Shown here: positions 54,191-62,960 of the stretch, in pieces
Numbering within the stretch: position 1 is the first letter of the stretch
Layout: each line of letters starts with the position of its first letter
Source: Aradus depressus
Taxonomy: Eukaryota; Arthropoda; Insecta; Hemiptera; Aradidae
NCBI GenBank assembly: GCA_963662175.1
Contig: OY759224.1
Coordinates: 27,785,489 to 27,849,488, forward strand
DNA: 64,000 nt
Reading direction: 5' to 3'
Position numbers and translations under genes: made by a program
Notes under the pieces: generated by a model
Databases searched by the model: none
The model's input: only the letters and a program-made list of their open reading frames with translations
Told to the model about the DNA's origin: nothing

Positions 54191-54456
54191 ACAAAGGCTA
54201 AAAAATATCGATGATGAATCACCGGCTATGTACTTCCCCAGTATGAATTCATCAATTACTTTTTCGCTCTCCCTCCAAAGTCAATCGACCTATTTTTTAT
54301 TTTAGTTTCTTTATTTTGAATATTAACAATAGGTTAAAGGGTTTAAGTCACAATAAGTCTTGTGATTCACAGGACAAGTGCATTTAAATATTTTTACCAT
54401 ATGTAACTGAATGTTAGAATACCTATTTTACTTAGTATATATTTAATACTTTTAGA
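54191..54456. repeat. CR terminal fragment and AT-rich DNA
   Basis: GATGAATCACCGGCTATGTAC, TTCCCCAGTATGAATTCATC and CTCTCCCTCCAAAGTCAATCG at 54205-54292. Confidence 0.65.
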
Positions 54457-54778
54457 GGGCGCCGGTAGCTCAGTGGTATGCGTGCTTGCCTTCTGAGCTC
54501 AAGATCGCCCTTAATTTATTTTATCTGGGAGGTAAAATAAACTTAAGCACGCCATCCTTCAGATGGGACGTTAAGCGATGGTCCCGAGCCTGTACGATGT
54601 CAGGTACTCGTTACAGACCCCTACCCTAGGTGAATAAAAATTTAGGGTAGGCAAAATTTAGGACTCCCACAGTAGATTTGGGCTCATGTCCACCAGAGTG
54701 ACGGAAGAGCGCTCTGGTAGTAGGCGAAATTACCTCATAGTTAAAGCCCGGGCATGAGTCATAAAACCTAACCTAACC
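54457..54778 (+). mobile_element. SINE-A, B box deleted
   Basis: Head GGGCGCCGGTAGCTCAGTGG to CAAGATCG, then directly CCCTTAATTTATT: the segment with GGGTTCGAAACCC is missing. Tail ATAAAACCTAACCTAACC. The same stretch is missing in the copy at 8914. Confidence 0.93.
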
Positions 54779-55015
54779 TTTAATTATTTTATTGAAATAA
54801 TAATTCAAGTAACATATATATGTTTTACCTGATTTACAGGAATTTTTCGAACTCTCAGAAATCCCCCTCTTAAAATTTAGATTTTCTGACTTAAGCCCTT
54901 TTGCCCAAACACCCGAGAATTGGAAAAAAAATGTATATAAAAATAAAAATAAAATAATTTATGGTTTCCTGATTTACTTTGTGAAGCTCCATTCTAGAAA
55001 TAGAAAATTAAAATA
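54779..55015. other. AT-rich spacer
   Basis: No recognised signal. Confidence 0.4.
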
Positions 55016-55193
55016 CACAATTTCTTTGTCAAACTTCACTATATATTCTCAAATACCCAACTAGTTTTGCCGTGTTAAGGCATTATCAAGAGTCACTTAT
55101 AAAGGTTTATAAGTCACTCTTGATAATGCCTTAACACCGCGAAACTAGTTGAGTATTTGAGAATATATAGTGAAGTTTGACAAAGAAATTGTG
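55016..55193. mobile_element. Penelope-derived palindrome P4
   Basis: Arms 55016-55103 and 55106-55193, inverted with four or so mismatches and a 2-base centre. Outer ends CACAATTTCTTTGTCAAAC. Each arm has a degenerate hammerhead-like core near the centre, as in P1-P3. Confidence 0.75.
55120..55150 (+). ncRNA. Degenerate hammerhead-like motif H4
   Basis: TTGATAA for CTGANGA, extra T, GCC stem with TTAACAC loop (the closing strand is CGC here and GGC in the other arm), GAAA (55141-55144), self-complementary ACTAGT, T. The other arm has AAAA for GAAA. Likely inactive; same substitution pattern as H5. Confidence 0.45.
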
Positions 55194-55309
55194 TTTTTTA
55201 ATTATCTATTCATAAAATATATATATATAACTAAATATATATATATAAAATAATGATAAAACAAAATGTCACCACCAGCACTCCATAAATATTTTGGCTA
55301 AATTATAGT
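55194..55309. other. AT-rich, (TA)n
   Basis: Two short (TA)n runs at 55218-55228 and 55236-55247. Confidence 0.6.
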
Positions 55310-55850
55310 AGGAGGTCTCTCGGCCAGCGCCACCTCAGTTTTTGGGGGGATTATCTGGATGGGAATGGGATGACAAGGGTCCGTTTGGGCTAACTCAATA
55401 TTTGACTTACAAAGTGGCTTTTGAGTACTAATATTAAATTTTGTGTGAATACATTCATTATATCGGCAGTTGTTGGGGTTTTTGTGTTGAGCCATCTCTG
55501 ATCTCCCTCTTGTTTTCGGCTGATTCGGCTGAAATTCGATACGTGTCGTCCGTATAAGGGTTTGAATATACATATGATATTTTATGTCAACATGTTCATT
55601 ACAACGGCAGTTATTACAGTTTTTGTGTTAAGCCTCCCACCACACCTCATTTCACTTTAACCAATTTGGCTGAAATAGGCATAGTTCTTATATGGACACA
55701 CACATAAAATTTCGTATTGATAAAATCCTACTATCGGGAGATATCTGTGTCAAAAAATTTAAAATATCGGTGAAAACTGAACATCGAATATCGTAACTTT
55801 CTCTATACTTAATAAAGCTGGAGAAATTAAATTATTGTCAGTGAATCCCC
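55310..55850. repeat. CR composite repeat, three monomers
   Basis: GTCCGTTTGGGCTAACTC, then TTCATTATATCGGCAGTTG (55450), TTCATTACAACGGCAGTTATT (55585), and CTACTATCGGGAGATATC (55730), ending CTTAATAAAGCTGGAGAAATTAAATTATTGTCAGTGAATCCCC. A 91-codon minus frame (55298-55573) lies in it without motif. Confidence 0.78.
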
Positions 55851-56226
55851 ATGAGTTTACATCCCCAGATAGAAAATAATTTATGTCATTGATTTGGAGA
55901 GAGGCAAGGCTGTGGTCGATCTCTGAGAAACTCGAGTACATACACGGAGCTAGAAGCCGACTAAAAGCCCTGTCACAGAACTATTTAAAGAGCATTCTTC
56001 TTATATATCAGTAATGGTAAGAAGTAGAGACGCCTGGAGTACTGATAAGAAACTACTTCTAAACACATCAGTCCAGAGTAGCCCAGTGATGACCAATCTC
56101 TCACACTGATAACCAGCACATCACCTCCCCCTTTTAGACAGCCTATTGAATTCCAACAACAGCGTCCTTTTATATTTTTTTTGTCTTCACTAATTCATCT
56201 GAATTTCATTCTTTTAGTTAATTTTC
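55851..56226. other. Unassigned region
   Basis: Nothing recognised. Confidence 0.4.
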
Positions 56227-56415
56227 ATGCCCGGGCTTGGACTATGGAGGTCTTATTGCCTACTACTACATTAGCCCGACTCTATCGTAGAAGTCCTAAA
56301 TTTTGCCAACCCAGGTTTATTCACCTAGAGTAAGGGGTCTTTAACGAGTATCTCACTCCTTAAAAAAGTGGATAAGCTCACATTGTACAGGCTCGGGACC
56401 ATCGCTCAACGTAGT
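56227..56415 (-). mobile_element. SINE-A, partial with 25-bp insertion
   Basis: Minus strand: CATGCCCGGGCTTGGAC, GCCTACTACTAC, CACCTAGAGTAAGGGGTC, CAGGCTCGGGACCATCGC. ACTCCTTAAAAAAGTGGATAAGCTC is inserted at about 56366. Confidence 0.8.
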
Positions 56416-56479
56416 GTGCCTTGGCTATGAAAATTATTTTAATTTTATAATTATCAGATTGTACATACAATTTCAGGAA

Positions 56480-57013
56480 TCAGGGATACAAGTGGGCGGA
56501 ACCATCTTTAACAGGCTTGTACAGATTTTCGCCTATGCCGACAACATTGACATAGTGGGCCGCTCTGAAAGGGCAGTCAGTGACGCATTTAGGGCTTTAA
56601 TGGTCCCTGTAAGAAGAATGGGTCTTCGAAAGGAAGGTTCTGCGCAGAATATTTGGAGGAGTGCAAGTAGGCCATGCATGGCGCAGACGCAACAACCAGG
56701 AGCTCTACGAACTATATAGAGAACCAGATGTTCTGCAAGTCATAAAGATTGGGCGGTTAAGATGGGCGGGACATATCGCCAGGATGGAAGCTGAGGAAAT
56801 GCCGAAGAATCTGCTAATGGAACCCATTCATGGAGTAAGACGGCGAGGAAGACCTAAGCTGAGATGGGCAGATGGTGTGGCAGAAGATGCCCGAAACATG
56901 TTCCGCACCAGGAACTGGATGGCAGTCGCACAGGATTGAGACAATTGGCGGCTGTTGGTGGAGGAGGCCAGGACCCGTCACCGGGTTGTAGCGCTACGAT
57001 AGATAGATAGATA
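56480..57013 (+). pseudogene. RTE-like LINE, RT remnant with (GATA)n tail
   Basis: First frame (56414-56719): GGTIFNRLVQIFAYADNIDI and VGRSERAVSDAFRAL, where the catalytic YADD is YADN. Second frame (56661-56939): RRRNNQELYELYREPDVLQV, IKIGRLRWAGHIARMEAEEM, GVRRRGRPKLRWADGVAEDA and NWMAVAQD, then a stop in DNWRLLVEEARTR. IFAYADDIDI and RLRWAGH..RM..RRGRP..RW are RTE-like RT and C-terminal motifs. About 90 residues between the two parts are deleted. The tail is (GATA)n at 56998-57013. Similar C-termini are at 7900-8478 and 10150-10330 but with different tails, so at least two families. Confidence 0.85.
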
Positions 57014-57049
57014 GACATACAATTTAGCTTTCGCATCTGTTTGTTGGGT

Positions 57050-57320
57050 TATTGAGATTTTGTGTTCAGCCTCCCCCCTAAGCCCCCTTTCCCTTTGGTC
57101 GACTTGGCTGAAAATCAATAGATGACGTCGTTAGGGGTTCAATATTCACATATATTTCTTTTCGATATATGCATTCTATCGGGAGTGTTCACTTTTCAAC
57201 TTTTTCTAATTTTGGAATTAGAAAGTCGGAAAACATGAAATTCCGTTGAAAACTCCGCATCGAATTTTTTACTAATTACATAACTTCCCCTATACTTCGT
57301 ATAGCTGAGAGAAGTAAAAT
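57050..57320. repeat. CR composite repeat
   Basis: AGCCTCCCCCCTAAGCCCCC, GTCGACTTGGCTGAAAATC, TGCATTCTATCGGGAGTG, CTAATTACATAACTTCCCC, CTTCGTATAGCTGAG. Confidence 0.75.
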
Positions 57321-58031
57321 TATTGAATTTGAAAATACATTTTTTTTTGTCCCCTCTCTCTCCCACCTCTTCTGTCTCCCCCCTCGAAAAGAGAAAAAGC
57401 TTACTTATTTTTACATCAGGGGGGGAGGGGGGGGGGGGCTGAAGGGGCCCTGGGCTTGGTAAATATAAATACCGAGCATGAAGCAGGATTGGTCGGAAAC
57501 CAGACGGGAAATACTTGTTCCCAGCACTCTTAAGACCTTCTTCCTTGCTCTCTTCTTTAGTATTTTAACTCCTATTCTTCCCGGACTTATCTCTTCTGTA
57601 TGGAGATTATTAAATGATGATACTCCAACTGTAAAAAGCCCTCAGGTTTTTTTTTGGTTTTTTTTTTTCATTTTGTATTTTCTCGTGTTTTTCCCTTCTT
57701 AGTGTTCCGCGGGGTAAGAGTTGTTTTGATTTCAATTTTAAACAAAATATTGATTCAATTTTGGGTCTTTAATAAAATAAATATTTATAACAAATTATTG
57801 TTGGAAAATGAAAATTATATGGTTATAACAGCAGGTAAGAATGTCCTGCTCTGTTACGACCATATAATTTTCCTACCAACCTTTGTAATGTGTAAACATA
57901 TTAGCTCTCGGTAGGGGCTATGTCAGAGCGTAAGTCTCGTTGATGTGCATGCGTCATGTCAGCTGTCAACTAAAAAAATTAAATATATAATATTTTAATA
58001 TATTATATTATGATATCATATAATATTGTTA
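57321..58031. other. Pyrimidine tract, G-run and a hairpin; no gene
   Basis: CT-rich tract at 57350-57385; about 17 G with few interruptions at 57420-57438. 57808-57871 is an imperfect hairpin (GAAAATTATATGGTTATAAC, CAGG / CCTG, GTTACGACCATATAATTTTC). The 74-codon plus frame 57478-57702 has a hydrophobic middle but ends in a low-complexity Phe run; not supported. Confidence 0.45.
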
Positions 58032-58352
58032 GTTAGTTATTATGACTCATGCCCGGGCTTTAACTACGAGGTCATATCGCCTACTACCAGAGCGCTCTTT
58101 CGTCACTGGTGGATATGAGCCCCTCTACTATGAGAGTCCTAAATTTTGCCTACCCTAAAGTTTTATTTATCTACGGCAGGGGTCTTTAACGAGTACCTGA
58201 CATCGTACAGGCTCGGAACCATCCGAAGGACGGCTAGCTTAAGTTTATTTTACCTCCCAGATAAAATAAACTCAGGGCCTCGGTCGGGTTTTGAACCCAC
58301 GTTCTTGAGCTCAGAAGGCAAGCACGCATACCACTGAGCTACCGGCGCTCCC
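58032..58352 (-). mobile_element. SINE-A, full length, ACTA-type tail
   Basis: Minus strand from TTAGTTATTATGACTCATGC to CCACTGAGCTACCGGCGC. Target-site duplication TATAATATTGTTA at 58019-58031 and 58353-58365. A 15-bp gap lies in the AACGTCCCATCC region. Confidence 0.95.
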
Positions 58353-58365
58353 TATAATATTGTTA

Positions 58366-59007
58366 TTAATATATTATAATAATAACTGCTTTGTTTGCTC
58401 TTGCTTGAGATACAATTCGTCCCTGAAGATTGCACTTCCGCTGCACTCCTTATATGCACTTAACTAACCATGAACAGCTAATCATTAAGACTGCATTGTA
58501 TCATAATACGGCCATTTAATTGGCCGGATACGAAATACGCATCCAGCTCCGCTCCTGCATTATATTTATGATCAGGTGGGGAAATATTGTTACTTCCTTT
58601 CTTATTAATTAATGATTAAACAATGTAATTATTACAATGTCTCAATTAGTGCATCTCGGGTGCTTTGAATTGCATTTTTTTTTTTAATGCAGGTTATTTC
58701 CGTTCACAGATATACGACCCTATTCCTGAGGAAGCCGTAAAAGAGTTCGGTCCTGCTGGCAGTCGTTGAAGGAGCTTCTAAGAGACAGAAGACGCAACAT
58801 AGCTAGTCTACGAGTAGAAATCTCCTGAACTAAATACGAGGTAGCACAAACATAGCCATTAATAAGATACATGACATTAACGAACAACATAATACCAAAG
58901 TATTAAATCTTAACAAATCATTTCACATTGGCATCACTGAGTGTATGAAAGTAATGAAATGGCATTATCGGTATTTTTTGACGTGAAACGTCTTTCATTT
59001 CTGTCAG
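58366..59007. other. Unassigned region
   Basis: No gene or terminal repeat recognised. TTTTTTGACGTGAAACGTC at 58975 resembles 8980. Confidence 0.4.
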
Positions 59008-59010
59008 TTA

Positions 59011-59860
59011 GGTCAACCTCACATTAGGCAATTCCGAAGTGACGCGACTGATACTCAAGTATCAGCCATTTGAGTTTCCTGTGGCTATAATACCCATAGG
59101 CAACTTTTCTCCTCACACTGAGGATACTGTGCAGCGACTAGGATCTCTTCAGTCTCCATCTAGCCGTGGCGAGAAGCTGAGTTGCTCACCATGTCAAGTG
59201 AAGATTCTTCAAGTGATGAAGATGACGTTGTGTCTTATTATTATTATTATTATAGATAAAAGAAAATCCGAAGATTAGGGCGCCATCTTTACATCGAAAG
59301 GAATGTTAACTGCAGATTATTTGTTGCTGGTAATGAGCTGGAAAAGTCGGATTCCAAGTTCGTAGCATTCTACCGAATGACGAAAGAATCATTCCTACAC
59401 TTGATTGGCATTGTTTCTCCATCCATAAGACAGAGGAACACACAAATGCGGGAATGTGTGAGTGCAGAAGTAAGAATCTTGATCACGTTGAGGTAAGTAA
59501 TTTATTAAATTTTTATTTAAGATTAATTACATTAGTGGCATTTCATCACGCTCATCTAAAATAGTTTCTGAAAGCAATTGTGAAAAAGACATTGGTCCAT
59601 GACTTTTGGGATCAATTCCATCTTCACTGTGCTCTGCGGAAGTAGATGGCTCCATTTGATGAGGTGTGGCGATATGGGGCGATATGGCGAGGCGACGCAG
59701 GAGACTCAAGGGACGGGCGACCTTCCTAGGATACGCGTCTCCTGGGAGTGGCGTCGTTTGTGTCTCCCACCACTCAACATAGGAAGTGACTTCTAAGATA
59801 CCCTCAAGATACTTGAGTATCAGTCGCGTCACTTCGGAATTGCCTAATGTGAGGTTGACC
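59011..59860 (+). mobile_element. PIF/Harbinger element, internally deleted, 850 bp
   Basis: Perfect 53-bp terminal inverted repeats starting GGTCAACCTCACATTAGGC at 59011 and ending at 59860, flanked by the 3-bp duplication TTA (59008-59010 and 59861-59863), the normal PIF/Harbinger target. Inside is the first exon of a transposase (59191-59492). On the minus strand an open frame at 59527-59820 (ending ERDEMPLM, stop) could be a remnant of the second, Myb/MADF-type protein that these elements often encode. Perfect TIRs suggest recent activity. Confidence 0.93.
59191..59492 (+). pseudogene. Harbinger transposase, exon 1 remnant
   Basis: ATG at 59191, acidic start MSSEDSSSDEDDVVS, a (TAT)n run giving six Tyr, a stop at 59257-59259, then in the same frame RRLGRHLYIERNV, ELEKSDSKFVAFYRMTKESF, LHLIGIVSPSIRQRNTQMRE and CVSAEVRILITLR. 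FYRM..ESF..L...V.P.I....T.MRE.VSAE.R..ITLR is the N-terminal part of HARBI1-like transposases, before the DDE core. Just after LR comes AG|GTAAGT (59491-59498), a strong splice donor where HARBI1-like genes continue with YLATG. The catalytic exons are deleted. Confidence 0.8.
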
Positions 59861-60567
59861 TTAGGAAAACATGTAACATTAATATATTTGCGACGGTACT
59901 ACCCTTACTTTGGTGTCGTCGTTTAGAAGAAAGAATTACTCGATCACGAATGTGTTGCATGCGCAGATGCCGCCGTTGTCGCGCCACGCATGACGGAATT
60001 AGAGTTAAATTTAACTCCGCGGCGTAGCTCGGCAGGTACGTTTGTCGATCCGATCGGGAGTGGTCGTTTTTTGAGATCTCTGTCTCTGCCATGGTAAGTA
60101 TACTCCGTCGAACTTAAACCGGTGCTCTTCAGGGGTCATAAGGCTTACAAGTGTGTATTATGACGATTGCTCCGCTATGGCGCCCATACCTTGAGTATCA
60201 GTCGCGTCACTTCGGAATTGCCTAATGTGAGGTTGACCTTGGGAAAACATGTAACATTAATATATTTGCGACGGTACTACCCTTACTTTGGTGTCGTCGT
60301 TTAAAAGAAAGAATTACTCGATCACGAATGTGTTGCATGCGCAGATGCCGCCGTTGTCGCGCCACGCATGACGGAATTAGAGTTAAATTTAACTCCGCGG
60401 CGTAGCTCGGCAGGTACGTTTGTCGATCCGATCGGGAGTGGTCGTTTTTTGAGATCTCTGTCTCTGCCATGGTAAGTATACTCCGTCGAACTTAAACCGG
60501 TGCTCTTCAGGGGTCATAAGGCTTACAAGTGTGTATTATGACGATTGCTCCGCTATGGTGCCCATAC
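59812..60567. repeat. 378-bp tandem duplication, 2 copies
   Basis: Units 59812-60189 and 60190-60567 differ at three positions seen (TTAGG/TTGGG, TTTAGAAG/TTTAAAAG, GGCGCCC/GGTGCCC), about 99 percent identity. Each holds the last 49 bp of the Harbinger right TIR and about 330 bp of CpG-rich flank. The duplication therefore happened after the Harbinger insertion. Confidence 0.97.
59866..60092 (-). CDS. Possible first exon, CpG-rich (also at 60244-60470)
   Basis: Minus-strand ATG at 60092 in the context TTACCATGG (good Kozak match). The frame reads MAETEISKNDHSRSDRQTYL, PSYAAELNLTLIPSCVARQR and RHLRMQHIRDRVILSSKRRH before a donor-like AAAGTAAGG at about 59906 and then runs into the TIR. GC and CpG are far above the surroundings, like a promoter/5' exon. 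The second copy in the tandem unit has a Ser to Phe change. No domain recognised; basic C-terminal part. On the other strand the same site reads CCATGGTAAGT. The protein could be the start of a host gene or of an unknown element. Confidence 0.3.
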
Positions 60568-60819
60568 CTCTACATGCCTCTACAGCACACACAAGATGTT
60601 TCACGAACCCCACTGCGGCTGCGTCCCCGATACAGCCTATGTTGTTTTTGTGTTTCGAGAGAGACTGATCTGTAAGCGTGGTTAGTATAAAGTAGTCCTA
60701 TAATGGTCACATCATATTTTTTTTCTATAATTTTTTTATTATTTTTTCATAAAAAAAGCAACAAAGGTGTTGTATCGGCATTCTAAAAGGTAATATTTAT
60801 CTTTATTCTTCAGATGATT
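60568..60819. other. Unassigned region
   Basis: GCGTGGTTAGTATAAAGTAGTCC at 60677 resembles 30078 and 17118, a small shared block of unknown type. Confidence 0.4.
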
Positions 60820-60950
60820 TACAAATGCGTCCAAAAATTCTATTAACTGCCGATGTAATGAATGTATCGAGGATTGAGAAGACATTATGTAAGTGCTGGG
60901 GAAGTATCATAGCCGGTGATTCACCGACAACTATTTGTAGCTGATTCTGC
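60820..60950. repeat. CR composite repeat end
   Basis: TTAACTGCCGATGTAATGAATG and CATAGCCGGTGATTCACCGAC. Confidence 0.75.
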
Positions 60951-61250
60951 CATAAAATTAATTCCGAAAAGGGACCCATTTCAAATACATAATTACAGGG
61001 TGTTCTTAAGTAATTACATCATCAGCATCAGTAGTTAATGAGGTAGACAATTTATTATGAAATAGTGCCCTATAGTGTTAACATGAAACAGTGCAGTCTG
61101 CAATTGACAGGTTATTACGGTGGAGCCAGAAGACAATACACTACCTCTCAAAGCTAAAAGTCTCTTGTGCTGCAATCTATTGATGTCTTTATCGTTCGAG
61201 TTCATCTTAAGGATGAGTGGCTAAGGCAGGCCGTAAATACGTCTCCTAGT
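60951..61250. other. Unassigned region
   Basis: No recognised signal. Confidence 0.4.
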
Positions 61251-61321
61251 TAGGTTAGGTTTTATGACTCATGCCCGGGCTTTAACTACAAGGTCATATT
61301 GCCTATACCACAGCGCTCTTT
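61251..61321 (-). mobile_element. SINE-A, 3' end only
   Basis: Minus strand, GTTAGGTTAGGTTTTATGAC to CAGCGCTCTTT, then abruptly CR sequence (61322-61430, GGGCTGAAAATCAATATC). Confidence 0.9.
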
Positions 61322-61769
61322 GGGCTGAAAATCAATATCTGACTTACATGGGTTGTGCTGAATCCTCATACTCAATTTTGTTGCGTTACATTCATTACAT
61401 CGGCAGTTATTATGGGTTTTGAGTTTCGGTTTCTATTTAGTAAATATCTAAAAACATTATTCGATACAAAGCTTTCATATTTATTTCTTGGGCAGAGTTC
61501 CTCCACACCTTAAAGGTCGAATCATTTCATTACTTGTGTACTAATTAATTTTATTTCTCTTCGTATATTATTTTATGTATTTTTATTATTTATTTTATTT
61601 TTTATTATTATATTCAGAGAAATATATTATTATTTAAAAAAATATTATAATTTTTTTGTTTATTCCTTATCCTTATTATTATTTTATGAAACTATTTATT
61701 TATATCTTTTTTTTAATTATTCACATATATTTATTTCATTTTATTTTTTATATATTTGTTATAGTTACA

Positions 61770-61890
61770 TTGTTTTCTTTCTCTTGTCTATATCTCGCAC
61801 ATTGGGACCTGATGAAGGGACGTAAGAACATCCCGAAATATCGTTGTGATAAAGACACTTCCGGAAAAGTCTTAAAAAAATAGTTATCTT
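61770..61890 (+). mobile_element. Penelope-derived terminal repeat, family c, solo
   Basis: Homologous to the minus-strand segment at 37060-37190; TCTCGCACATTGGGACCTGATGA, GATAAAGACACTTCCGG. Not part of a palindrome. The 75-codon frame across it is not a gene. Confidence 0.6.
61809..61842 (+). ncRNA. Hammerhead ribozyme-like motif H8
   Basis: CTGATGA, extra A, stem II GGGA/TCCC with CGTAAGAACA loop, GAAA (61835-61838), then ATATC with self-complementary ATAT and C. Core residues match. Confidence 0.55.
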
Positions 61891-61984
61891 CATTTTTAAT
61901 TGAAAAATGTATCTAATTATTATAAACATTATTATTATTATTTTTGTACTTATATAATGTTAAGTACATATTTATTAACTATTT

Positions 61985-62305
61985 ATTAATTTTACTTTTT
62001 TTAATAGTTTTGTTATTACTAATCATACGTGTGTTAGACTCAAGTAGTTTTAAATCTAATTTATAAGCTATCTTAATGTATAAATTCTTTTGAAGTATCC
62101 TATTACCATGTTAGGGCGCCGGTTGCTCAGTGGTATGCGTGCTTGTCTTCTGAGTTCAAGATCGTGGGTTCGAAACCCGGACGAAAGAGCGCTCTGGTAG
62201 TAGGCGATATGACCTCGTAGTTAAAGCCCGGGCATGAGTCATAAAACCTAACCTAACCTATTACCATGTATTGGTTTAAGATGAAATAAAATTATTATTA
62301 ATATA
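61985..62305 (+). repeat. Family K copy, split by a SINE
   Basis: TTATTACTAATCATACGTGTGTTAGACTC, AATTTATAAGCTATCTTAATG, and after the SINE ATTGGTTTAAGATGAAATAAAATTATTATTA. SINE 62112-62256 with its duplication accounts for the break. Confidence 0.7.
62112..62256 (+). mobile_element. SINE-A, 145-bp deleted form
   Basis: Head GGGCGCCGGTTGCTCAGTGG with B box GGGTTCGAAACCC is joined to the 3' end (ACGAAAGAGCGCTCTGG to ATAAAACCTAACCTAA); about 195 bp are missing in between. Duplication CCTATTACCATGT at 62099-62111 and 62257-62269 is perfect. Confidence 0.95.
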
Positions 62306-62814
62306 TAAACCATATGCTGAAAATATGCATTCATAAATATCAATCTTATGACTGTATACAACAGTAATACTACAGTAATACAACAGTATACTGTATACAA
62401 CAGTAATACTACAGCCGAGGGGGCGAAGTTGCAGAGAAGTGTTGCTATGCAACTGCCTCCAGGTTTCTCAATTCCCAATAACCTCGACACTCCATTCTTC
62501 CTTACTGCCTCTACATTTAAGCCCATATAGAATAGTGAGAAGGTGCAGAAATCCCCCGTTATAAACGACTACTCTGGTGCAATGCTTGCTGCACCCGGCC
62601 CCAACTTGCATCTTGCAGTCTTATAAAGCCTCATATAAATATACATGTCAACATCCTTATGGACTATCCTTATTGCCTGCATATTGCATCCATATTTCCT
62701 TTTCCTCTAACATTTACAAATTTCATTTCTTCCTCTTTTTATTCACATTTTCTAACGTAAAGACACAACTTTATTGCTCTTACATTTCCTTTATTATTTC
62801 CCCAGTTATACCAA
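62306..62814. other. Unassigned; short CAGTA repeats
   Basis: ACTGTATACAACAGTAATACTACAGTA is duplicated at 62350-62417. No supported gene. Confidence 0.5.
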
Positions 62815-62960
62815 GTATAGGGGTAGTTATGTAATTCATCTGAAATTAAATCTAATAAAGAGTTTTCAACGGATTTTTCAAAAAAAAAAAAATTTTTTGT
62901 GCGTCTATGAACTCGATAAAATTACTATATTGACACGAAATAATATATGTGTTGTGATAA
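62815..62960. repeat. CR fragment
   Basis: ACCAAGTATAGGGGTAGTTATGTAATTCATC, GAGTTTTCAACGGATTTTTC, TGAACTCGATAAAAT. Confidence 0.55.

Noticed and set aside
60222..60470. Second independent gene copy of the 82-codon ORF
   Set aside because: It is the tandem-duplicated unit, not a separate gene; noted under the first copy.
61656..61883. 75-codon ORF at 61656
   Set aside because: Phe/Ile/Tyr-rich AT translation followed by the Penelope terminal repeat; not a gene.
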